This document shows, in pieces, positions 1 through 6,936 of a DNA stretch of 52,982 bases (its first letter is position 1; every line of letters begins with the position of its first letter). The stretch lies in assembly GCF_015356825.1 (NCBI RefSeq), contig NZ_JAACYW010000051.1, positions 1-52,982 on the forward strand. The letters run 5' to 3'. This DNA comes from Catenulispora rubra. GTDB taxonomy: Bacteria > Actinomycetota > Actinomycetes > Streptomycetales > Catenulisporaceae. A program made the translations under genes and the position numbers. The notes under the pieces were generated by a model that was not told where the DNA came from, made no database searches, and saw nothing but the letters and a program-made list of their open reading frames with translations.

Positions 1-168
1 GCCGAAGCCCCCGAACGTCGGGGAGCTGGGCGCGGGCGCCGGCGCCTGGCTCTTCGCCTTGTCGGCCACCGTGGCCGTGGACACAGACACGGTCGCGGCA
101 CCGGCCAACGCGGCGGCCACACCGACCGCAGCGGCCGAAGAAGCCAGCGCTGTCACTATTCTTCGCAT
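1..168 (-). CDS. Secreted protein, N-terminal fragment (partial)
   Basis: Reading the minus strand from ATG at 168 gives MRRIVTALASSAAAVGVAAA, then an Ala-rich stretch ending near AGAATVSVSTATVA. This is a classic Sec signal peptide with a short basic N-region and a long hydrophobic Ala/Val core. An Ala/Pro-rich segment (QAPAPAPSSP) follows. The frame is open to the left edge, so only about 56 residues are visible and the mature function cannot be told. A purine-rich GGAAAG lies about 10 nt before the ATG. The gene is divergent from the SARP regulator at 355, so the 169-354 interval must contain both promoters. Confidence 0.6.
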   Translation of the reverse strand, partial: MRRIVTALASSAAAVGVAAALAGAATVSVSTATVADKAKSQAPAPAPSSPTFGGFG

Positions 169-354
169 CGGCAACCTGCTTTCCAGGTAATGGAATCGGG
201 GATCCTGACGACCAAGACGATCCTCTCGCCGAATCACGCGGTCCACCCTTGCATGGCATATCTGCAGCAAACTGCAACCGCCCCGCAGAACTGGCATCTA
301 ACTGCACGCCCGCGACCTTGCCGCCCGCGCCGCCGACCGCTGAGGATGGCTGCC
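169..354. promoter_or_regulatory. Divergent intergenic region upstream of the SARP gene
   Basis: This 186-bp gap separates the minus-strand secreted protein from the SARP gene and should hold both promoters. Short related motifs recur in it: ATCTGCA at 260, AACTGCA at 270, AACTGGC at 289 and AACTGCA at 300. Two of the spacings are 10-11 bp, but one is 19 bp. This could be an autoregulatory SARP site, yet it is much less regular than the array at 16367-16431. No convincing -35/-10 pair was identified. Confidence 0.3.
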
Positions 355-1170
355 ATGAGCGATCGACCTGACCGGATCACCGTGCGCTTCTCCGTGCTCG
401 GGCCGGTAAGCATCGACGACGGCGCGCAGACGGTGATCCTTCCGTCCGCCAAGCCGGTGTCCCTTCTCGCGGCGATGCTTCTGCGGCCCAACAAAGTCGT
501 GCCGGTCGACTATCTGCAAAGCGCGGTCTGGGGCGAGAACGCCGCCGACACCACGAAAGCAACTCTGCAGGCCTACATTCTGCGGCTGCGCCGGATATTC
601 CGGAAGTTCGGCGCGGACGACGACATCATCCAGACCGTCCCCGGCGGATACCGGCTGCCGGTCTCCGCCACCACCCTGGACCTGTCGGAGTTCCGGGAGC
701 TCACCACGACGGCCTCGGCGGCCGACCGCCCCGAGACCGAACTGCGGCACCTTCGTAGAGCCCTGTCTCTGTGGCAGGGCCAGCCGCTGGCCAACGTCCA
801 GTCCGAGACCCTGCACCGAGACGAGGTGCCGGTCCTGGAGGAGGAGTGGCTGCGCACCGCCGAGCGCCGCTTCGACGTCGAGCTGGGCCTGGGGCGGCAC
901 CGCGACATCCTGGCCGACCTGCGCTGGGCCACCCGCGCCTACCCGGCGTACGAACGCTTCCGCGAGCAGCTCATCGAGGCGCTGTACCGCACCGGCCGGC
1001 AGGCCGACGCGCTGTGGGAGTACCGCGACATCAAGGACTACCTCGGCGAGGAACTCGGGGTCTTCCCCGGGCGGCCGCTCCAGCAGCTGGAGATGGCGAT
1101 CCTGCGCGGCGAGGAACTGACCCAGCGGCCCTGGGCCGAATCGCGCATCCGAATAGGAGAAGTGTTGTGA
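355..1170 (+). CDS. AfsR/SARP family transcriptional regulator
   Basis: This 271-aa protein has the short SARP layout: an OmpR-type winged helix (about residues 10-100, with FSVLGPVSI, the conserved LLAAMLLRPNKVV and the wing motif GGYRL) followed by a bacterial transcriptional activation domain (about 105-250, with YRTGRQADALWEYRDIKDYL). There is no ATPase or TPR extension. SARPs activate antibiotic clusters by binding heptameric direct repeats and recruiting RNA polymerase. ATG 355 is chosen over upstream in-frame starts because GAGG lies 9 nt before it and the conserved domain begins immediately after. The stop overlaps the GTG of the next gene, so the SARP heads the biosynthetic operon. 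It is the likely ligand of the repeat array at 16367-16431. Confidence 0.92.
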   Translation: MSDRPDRITVRFSVLGPVSIDDGAQTVILPSAKPVSLLAAMLLRPNKVVPVDYLQSAVWGENAADTTKATLQAYILRLRRIFRKFGADDDIIQTVPGGYRLPVSATTLDLSEFRELTTTASAADRPETELRHLRRALSLWQGQPLANVQSETLHRDEVPVLEEEWLRTAERRFDVELGLGRHRDILADLRWATRAYPAYERFREQLIEALYRTGRQADALWEYRDIKDYLGEELGVFPGRPLQQLEMAILRGEELTQRPWAESRIRIGEVL

Positions 1171-3377
1171 CCAGCGCCTACGATCACGTCGCCGGCACCC
1201 GTCCGCGCGTGAAGCAGGACGTGCTCTACACCCGCACGCCCCAGGGCGTGCTCTTCCACAACTCGCACGCCGGCTTCCACCTGGCCTCGGCGTCGGCCTA
1301 CCGCTTCGCCTGCGCGATCGTGCCCCGGCTGACCGGCCGGCACACCGTCGCCGAACTCTGCGACGGGCTCGGCGACGGCCCGCGCGCCATGGTGGCCGAG
1401 CTGGTCACGGCGATGCTCGACCGGGACTTCGCCCGCGACGTGCCGCCGGAATCGGCGGAGGCGGCACGGCTCCCGGCCGCGGTCGCCGAGCGGTTCGCCG
1501 CGCAGGTCAACTACGCCGACCACTACGCCGGGCTGGCCGTGGAGCGCTTCCTGGGCTTCCGCACCGCGCACGTCGCAGTGCTCGGCGACGACGCCGTCGC
1601 GCAGTGGTGCGCGCTGAGCCTGGTCCGCAACGGCTCCGAGGCGGTCGCGGTCCGGGGCGGCGCCGGGCACGCCGCCGGCTCCCGGCTCGCGGACGAGGTC
1701 GCGGAGCTGAACGAGGCGGGCTGCGCGGTGATGCTGCTGCCGCTGCCCGAGCACGAGGTGACGTGGGACGACCTGCGCGGCTACGACGTGGTGGTGACGA
1801 CCGGCGGCATCCGCCAGCTGACGGCGCTGCTGGCGGCCGGGGTGCCGGAGGGTGTCAGCCTGCTGCCACTGTCCGTGGTCGGCGGCCACGCGCTCGTCGG
1901 GCCGCTGACCCGCGGCACGCGTCCGGGCTGCTTCGTCTGCGCGGCGCTGCGTTTCGGCGCCAACCAGTCGTCCGGTGCGGCCGCGGACCTGTGGAGCGGC
2001 CTGGTGGTGCCCTCGGCCGAGACGGCCGCGACGGCGCCGAGCCGGCCGCTGGCCGCGATGCTCGGCAACCTGCTGGCCTTCGAGGTCTTCCGGCTGACCA
2101 CCGGCGCGCTGCCGCCGGAGACCGAGGAACAGGTCATCGTGCAGGACCTGGACTCGATGGACTGCACCACCGAACCGCTGTCCCCGCATCCACGCTGCCC
2201 TTACTGCTCCGGCATTACAGTCCGCCCCGAGACCGAAGCCGTCGTCCCCGAATCGCCGCGCACCACCACGGTCGCCGACGCCGACCAGGCCGACGAGATG
2301 TACGACGAGCTGACCGCGCGCTCGGTGCTGGTGCAGCCGTCGGTGGGCGTCTTCACCGCGTTCGACGACGACACGATCACCCAGCTGCCGGTCAAGGCCG
2401 CACGGATCCGGCTCGGCCTCGGGCACGCCGAACGGCGCGCCATCACCGCCTTCGACGTGCACCACGTCGTCGGCGCGCGCCTGTCCGCACTGCACCGGGC
2501 CGCCGAGGTGTACGCCGAGCACGTGGTTCCGCCGCGGCTCGCCGAGGAGAACGGCGACGGGGACGGCAACGGCGACGCGCCGATCCGGGTCGAGGCGGCG
2601 GATATGGCGATCGCCTCCGGCGCAGGAGCTAGCGCTGGCGCCGGCGCCGGCGCTCAGGTGGGCATCGGCGACCACATCAAGGCTCTGTCTCTGCTCTCGG
2701 GCAAGGAGGTCTTGGTCCCGGCCGCAGCTGTACACACGTTTGGGGTCGCGAACCGCGACGGCGTGTACCTGCGGACGTCGGCGGGTACCGGCGCGGGACG
2801 TTCCACGGCCGAGGCGCTGGGCCGCGCGATGTGCACGGCGCTGGGCCTGGACGCGGTTCGCAGTGTTCTGAGCCACGAGCGTCCGGCGGCCCGCGTGAAG
2901 CTCCCGGGCCTGGACGACGACCCGGAGCTCCGCTTCCTCGCCGAATCGGCGACGCAGCTGGATCTGGGCGTCGAACTGCTCGACCTGACCGATCCCGCGT
3001 CCGGCCTTCACGTGCTGCTCGCTCGTGCGCAGGACGAGGCGAGGGACCGGCCGGTGTGGGCCCTCGGCGCCGACGTCCTGTGGCGGCGTGCGGCTCGGGA
3101 CGCGCTTTGCGACCTGGTCGGGCGGGTCCAGCTGGGCCGACAGGAGCCTGATGTGCCGGTCGACGGCGGAGACCCGCTCATCAGGGCTCTGGATCCGTTC
3201 GCACTGCCGGTCGAGGGCGACGTCAGGCCGGCTCTGGACGCGGCGTCGGCGTGGCCCGAGGCCTTGGACGCCCTGCGGCGTGCGGGACGGGACGCCTACG
3301 TCGTACCAACGGGCTCGGACGACCTTGCTCGCGCCGGGATCGTCGTGGTGCGCGTCCTGCTCACCGGACGGCGTTGA
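1167..3377 (+). CDS. RRE/E1-like cyclodehydratase partner with degenerate YcaO half
   Basis: This 736-aa protein starts at GTG 1167 with AGGAGA 6 nt upstream and overlaps the SARP stop. Residues about 15-90 look like a PqqD-type winged-helix RiPP recognition element (LTGRHTVAEL). Residues 130-350 resemble the ThiF/E1-like TOMM partner domain, with zinc-type pairs C255-x2-C258 and C344-x2-C347. Residues 375-736 align by eye with a YcaO domain: TSAGTGAGRSTAEAL matches the NGCAAG-EEA block, WALGADVLWRRAARDAL the GAG-hLdp block, and AYVVPTGSDDLARAGIVVVR the late VVDxT block. The ATP-binding glutamates of the ELIERDA motif are replaced (TALGLDA), and the Pro-rich C-terminus is absent. It probably binds the leader and presents the precursor to the intact YcaO proteins. 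The RRE and pseudo-YcaO assignments are by-eye inferences. Confidence 0.85.
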   Translation: MTSAYDHVAGTRPRVKQDVLYTRTPQGVLFHNSHAGFHLASASAYRFACAIVPRLTGRHTVAELCDGLGDGPRAMVAELVTAMLDRDFARDVPPESAEAARLPAAVAERFAAQVNYADHYAGLAVERFLGFRTAHVAVLGDDAVAQWCALSLVRNGSEAVAVRGGAGHAAGSRLADEVAELNEAGCAVMLLPLPEHEVTWDDLRGYDVVVTTGGIRQLTALLAAGVPEGVSLLPLSVVGGHALVGPLTRGTRPGCFVCAALRFGANQSSGAAADLWSGLVVPSAETAATAPSRPLAAMLGNLLAFEVFRLTTGALPPETEEQVIVQDLDSMDCTTEPLSPHPRCPYCSGITVRPETEAVVPESPRTTTVADADQADEMYDELTARSVLVQPSVGVFTAFDDDTITQLPVKAARIRLGLGHAERRAITAFDVHHVVGARLSALHRAAEVYAEHVVPPRLAEENGDGDGNGDAPIRVEAADMAIASGAGASAGAGAGAQVGIGDHIKALSLLSGKEVLVPAAAVHTFGVANRDGVYLRTSAGTGAGRSTAEALGRAMCTALGLDAVRSVLSHERPAARVKLPGLDDDPELRFLAESATQLDLGVELLDLTDPASGLHVLLARAQDEARDRPVWALGADVLWRRAARDALCDLVGRVQLGRQEPDVPVDGGDPLIRALDPFALPVEGDVRPALDAASAWPEALDALRRAGRDAYVVPTGSDDLARAGIVVVRVLLTGRR

Positions 3378-3378
3378 C

Positions 3379-5274
3379 GTGGCCGAGCTCCCGTGGGCCC
3401 GCGCCTGCGCCGACTTCGAAACCGCCCTGCGGCGGCGGACGAGCCTGGATACGGTCGTCGCGCCGCTCGGGGTGCGGGACGAGCTAAGTGGACAACTCCC
3501 CACTTCCGGTCGGCGGATCCCGCTCCATTTCACTGGGCGCCACGTCATCGCCGGTCCGTTCGGCGGCCGGGCCGACGTCCAGGCCTGCGCACGCTGCCTG
3601 GCCCGGCGCTGGCAACGGATCCGGGACCCGCTGATCCGGGACGCGCTGGAGACCGGCGGCCCGACGCACGCCGCGGGTACGCCGCCGCAGCTCACCGACT
3701 TCGCCGTCGATGCCACCGCGGCGCTGCTGGAGCAACTCCTGGCGGAGAGCGCGAACAGCGATGGCTCAGACATCGGAATTGTGAACGGCGAGCTTTTGGC
3801 GCCGGAAGACAGCGAATCCTTCGTCTACCAGCTCGATCTCGTCCAAGCCAGGATCCTGCGAACCCGAGTCCTGGCCGACCCGGACTGCCCGGACTGCGGC
3901 TTCCCGGACCGAGGGACCACCTGGGCGCCGATCCCGGAGCTACCGGCCGCGCCGCGCTCGAAGCCCGGCTCGTCCCGGGTCCGCGACGCCGACGCCTTCG
4001 ACCTCCCGGCCGACGCGCTGGTCAACCCGGTGTGCGGGGTGCTGGGCCAGGCGACCATCGCAGAGCTCGATCTGCCGACCACGTCCTCGGTGCTCGGCGT
4101 CATCGCCGAACGCGCCGGCGGCCGTCTGTACGAAGTGTTCTGGGGCGGCCATCGCGACACCTATCGTCGAAGCCTGCGAACCGGCGTCCTGGAGGGCTTC
4201 GAACGCTATGCGGGGCTTCGTCCGCGCGGCCAGGAGCCGCCGCTGATCGCCGCCTTCGACAAGCTCACCGAGCCCGCTCTGGACCCGCGCGACTGCGGGA
4301 TGTATGCGCCGGAGTTCTACGAACAGGACCCTGAGACCAAGGCGTTCGCGCCGGACCGCGAGATCCCCTGGGTCCGTGGCTACTCGCTGCGCGACGACCG
4401 CGAGATCCTGGTCCCGCTCGTCCTGAGCTACTACCACTGCGAGCCGCACGCCGAGCGTTTCGTCCAGCAGTGTTCGAACGGCTGCGCGTCCGGCGGGTCC
4501 CTGGCCGAGGCGGTCCTGTCCGGCCTGCTGGAGCTGATCGAACGCGACGCCTTCCTGCTGACCTGGTACGGCCGCCGCTCGTTGCCCGAGCTCGATCCCC
4601 GCAGCAGCAAGCGCGCGGAGACCAGACATCTGGTGGACCGGCTGGCGATGTACGGGTACGAAGCAAGGTTCTTCGACACCCGACTGGCCTTCCCGACCCC
4701 GGTCATCACGGCCGTCGCGGTACGCCGCACCCCCGGCTTGGGCGCGCTGTGCTTCGGCGCGGGCGCCGCCCTCGATCCGGAGGAAGCGTTGGCGGCCGGC
4801 TTGTCCGAGATCGCAACCGACGCCCTGCACGCGCGGCGCCGTGCCGAACGCGACGAGGCCGAACTGCGGGCCATGGCGGCCGATTTCAGACAGGTCGTAG
4901 GACTGCACGACCACTCCCGGCTCTACGGCCTGCCGGAGATGGCGCAGTACGCCTCGTTCCTCCTGGACCGGCCGCGCACCGACCTCCTGCCGCTGAAGCA
5001 GGCGTTCGGCGACGTGCCGCCACGGACCGGCGACCTTCGCGACGACCTCGCCGAGTGCGTCGCGGAGGTGACGGCGGCGGGCTTCGACACGATCGTCGTC
5101 GACCAGACCGCGCCCGAGCAGCGGCGCCTGGGCCTGTCCACGGTGGGCGTCATCGTGCCCGGCCTGGTGCCGATCGACTTCGGCTGGACCCGGCAGCGCG
5201 CGCCGATCATGCCGCGCCTGCATGCCCTCACCGGCGCCTCGGCGCCGAATCCCGCACCGCACCCCTTCCCCTGA
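3379..5274 (+). CDS. TOMM cyclodehydratase, YcaO family (first copy)
   Basis: This 631-aa protein has an N-terminal E1-like region with zinc pairs C70-x2-C73 and C170-x2-C173, followed by a full YcaO domain from about residue 210. Key blocks are EGFERYAG (272-279), NGCASGGSLAEA, ELIERDA (385-391, ATP/Mg-binding glutamates), FGAGAALDPEEA, VVDQTAPEQ and the terminal PAPHPFP, the Pro-rich tail typical of azoline-forming YcaO enzymes. YcaO uses ATP to activate the amide and cyclise Cys, Ser or Thr to azolines. GTG 3379 is 2 nt after the preceding stop, so the genes are translationally coupled. It is paralogous to the YcaO at 14139. Which residues each copy cyclises cannot be told from sequence. 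Confidence 0.93.
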   Translation: MAELPWARACADFETALRRRTSLDTVVAPLGVRDELSGQLPTSGRRIPLHFTGRHVIAGPFGGRADVQACARCLARRWQRIRDPLIRDALETGGPTHAAGTPPQLTDFAVDATAALLEQLLAESANSDGSDIGIVNGELLAPEDSESFVYQLDLVQARILRTRVLADPDCPDCGFPDRGTTWAPIPELPAAPRSKPGSSRVRDADAFDLPADALVNPVCGVLGQATIAELDLPTTSSVLGVIAERAGGRLYEVFWGGHRDTYRRSLRTGVLEGFERYAGLRPRGQEPPLIAAFDKLTEPALDPRDCGMYAPEFYEQDPETKAFAPDREIPWVRGYSLRDDREILVPLVLSYYHCEPHAERFVQQCSNGCASGGSLAEAVLSGLLELIERDAFLLTWYGRRSLPELDPRSSKRAETRHLVDRLAMYGYEARFFDTRLAFPTPVITAVAVRRTPGLGALCFGAGAALDPEEALAAGLSEIATDALHARRRAERDEAELRAMAADFRQVVGLHDHSRLYGLPEMAQYASFLLDRPRTDLLPLKQAFGDVPPRTGDLRDDLAECVAEVTAAGFDTIVVDQTAPEQRRLGLSTVGVIVPGLVPIDFGWTRQRAPIMPRLHALTGASAPNPAPHPFP

Positions 5275-5291
5275 AGCGTTCGCAGGACAGT

Positions 5292-5304
5292 TAGGAGACC
5301 TCCT
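5292..5304 (+). promoter_or_regulatory. RBS within a small inverted repeat before the dehydrogenase gene
   Basis: The Shine-Dalgarno core AGGAG is followed after two bases by CTCCT, its exact complement, just before ATG 5306. In the mRNA the two arms can pair and hide the ribosome site. A two-base loop is too tight for all five pairs, so only a partial hairpin is realistic. Ribosomes arriving from the upstream YcaO gene would open it. Confidence 0.4.
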
Positions 5305-5305
5305 C

Positions 5306-6925
5306 ATGGGCACCGCCCACGACTATCTGCGCACGGTCATGAACCGGGCCCGGGTGCCGATGGAGCCGATCGGCCTGGAACCGGACTGGGGCGACAAGCC
5401 CCGGCATCTGAAGTACTACCGGGACGCCGAGCGGCTGCCGTTGCCGATGGACCCAGCGCCGCCGCCGCTAGGCGATGCGGCCGACGGATTCTCGGTCGCG
5501 CTACTGGCGGACATGCTCCGGCACTCCTACGGCTACCTCGGGCGGCGGCTGGCTCCGCACGCCAACAACGACCTGGCCACGCTGCCGGATTACGCGGACG
5601 CGAACTGGTGGCGGGGCACCGCTTCCGGCGGCGGTCTGTATCCGGTGAGCGTCTACTGGGCTTCGGGGGCGCGCGGGCCGGTGCTGCCGGGGCTCTACCA
5701 CTACTCGCCGCCGCATCACGAGATGCGCCGGCTGCTCACCGGGGACGTGACCGGCCAGATCCGGGCCGCGCTCGGTGACACCGCGCCGTTCGTGCATCCG
5801 GACACCGACCAGTACCTCGTGCTCGGGCTGAAGTTCTGGCAGAACGCGTTCAAGTACCAGAACTTCTGCTACCACGCGGTCACGATGGACGTCGGGACGA
5901 TCCTGCAGAGCTGGCAGACGTTCCTGGCCGACCGCGGGCTGAGCCTGACCCCGGCGTTCTGGTTCGATGACCGGCGGCTCGGGGACCTGCTCGGGGTGCC
6001 GCCGGAGCAGGAGGGCGTGTTCGCCGTCGTCCCGCTGCCCTGGGCCGGGGCTGCGGCGGAGTCTGCGCCGGGGTCAGTGCCCAAGTCGGTGCCGAAGTCA
6101 GTGCCCGAGCTAAAGACAGGCCAGAATCCCGAGTACCCGCCTCGGGTTCGCACTGTCGAGCAGGAGCGGTCGCGCCGGGTGCGGACGTTCGACTTGGTCA
6201 CCGCGGTGCATCAGGCCACGATGACGCCCGCGCCGCGGCCCGAGCCGGTGGCGCTGGATTCGGCGGCGGTGGTTCGGCCGTCGCCGGACCGGCCGGTCGT
6301 CGACCTGCCCGCGCCTTCCGCGATGGCACCGGCGCGGCAGGCGTTCCGGGCGCGGCGCAGCAGCTTCGGCCGGTTCAGCGGCGCGATGCCGACGTCCGGT
6401 GCCGAGTTGGCCGGGGTGCTGGCCGCCGGGGCGCGAGCGGCCGCGTTCCCTTGCGACGTCGCGGAGGCGGAGCGGGGGCTGGAGTTGGCCAAGCTCTACG
6501 TCTTCGCCAACCACGTGCAGGACGTCACGCCAGCCGCTTATGAGTTCGACCCGGCCGCGAACCGCCTGGTGCGCGTGACGAAGCGCGCGCCGGCCGAGTT
6601 CCTGCAGCCGACGTACTTCCTGGAGAACTACAACCTGGAAGAGGCCGGCGCGGTGATCGTCCCGGCGGTGCGCGCGGACGCTGTGTACGACGCGGTCGGC
6701 GATCGCGGCTACCGGCTGGCGAACGCCGTGGTCGGGGCCGTCGCGCAGGCGGTGTACCTGGCGGCGGCCGGGCTCGGGCTGGGCTGCGGCGCGGCGCTGG
6801 GGTTCGACAACCCCGCGTACGTCGAGGAGCTGGGGCTGGACGGCACCGGGGAGTCTCCGCTGCTGCTGCTCATGATCGGCCGGGAGCGCGAGCTGCCCGC
6901 CGACTTCCGCTACGAGATCGGCTGA
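5306..6925 (+). CDS. SagB-type azoline dehydrogenase (two nitroreductase-like halves)
   Basis: The 539-aa product is an FMN-dependent azoline oxidase that would convert azolines to azoles. The first half carries TASGGGLYPVSVYW (105-118) and FKYQNFCYHAVTMDVG (182-197), hallmarks of SagB-type enzymes. The second half starts with RRSS (350-353, an FMN-contact style motif) and contains LQPTYFLENYNLEEAGAVIVPA and AVAQAVYLAAAGLGLGCG. The halves are joined by a low-complexity linker with a tandem SVPK repeat near residues 258-269. ATG 5306 is chosen for TAGGAGA about 9 nt upstream. That Shine-Dalgarno lies in a small inverted repeat, AGGAG-AC-CTCCT, which could fold and weaken initiation. The gene sits between YcaO and the dehydratase genes. 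Confidence 0.9.
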   Translation: MGTAHDYLRTVMNRARVPMEPIGLEPDWGDKPRHLKYYRDAERLPLPMDPAPPPLGDAADGFSVALLADMLRHSYGYLGRRLAPHANNDLATLPDYADANWWRGTASGGGLYPVSVYWASGARGPVLPGLYHYSPPHHEMRRLLTGDVTGQIRAALGDTAPFVHPDTDQYLVLGLKFWQNAFKYQNFCYHAVTMDVGTILQSWQTFLADRGLSLTPAFWFDDRRLGDLLGVPPEQEGVFAVVPLPWAGAAAESAPGSVPKSVPKSVPELKTGQNPEYPPRVRTVEQERSRRVRTFDLVTAVHQATMTPAPRPEPVALDSAAVVRPSPDRPVVDLPAPSAMAPARQAFRARRSSFGRFSGAMPTSGAELAGVLAAGARAAAFPCDVAEAERGLELAKLYVFANHVQDVTPAAYEFDPAANRLVRVTKRAPAEFLQPTYFLENYNLEEAGAVIVPAVRADAVYDAVGDRGYRLANAVVGAVAQAVYLAAAGLGLGCGAALGFDNPAYVEELGLDGTGESPLLLLMIGRERELPADFRYEIG

Positions 6926-6936
6926 GGGGGATCGCC

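Noticed and set aside
260..306. SARP heptamer array upstream of the SARP gene itself
   Set aside because: CTGCA-type motifs recur at 260, 270, 289 and 300, but the spacing is irregular and the motif differs from the array at 16367-16431.
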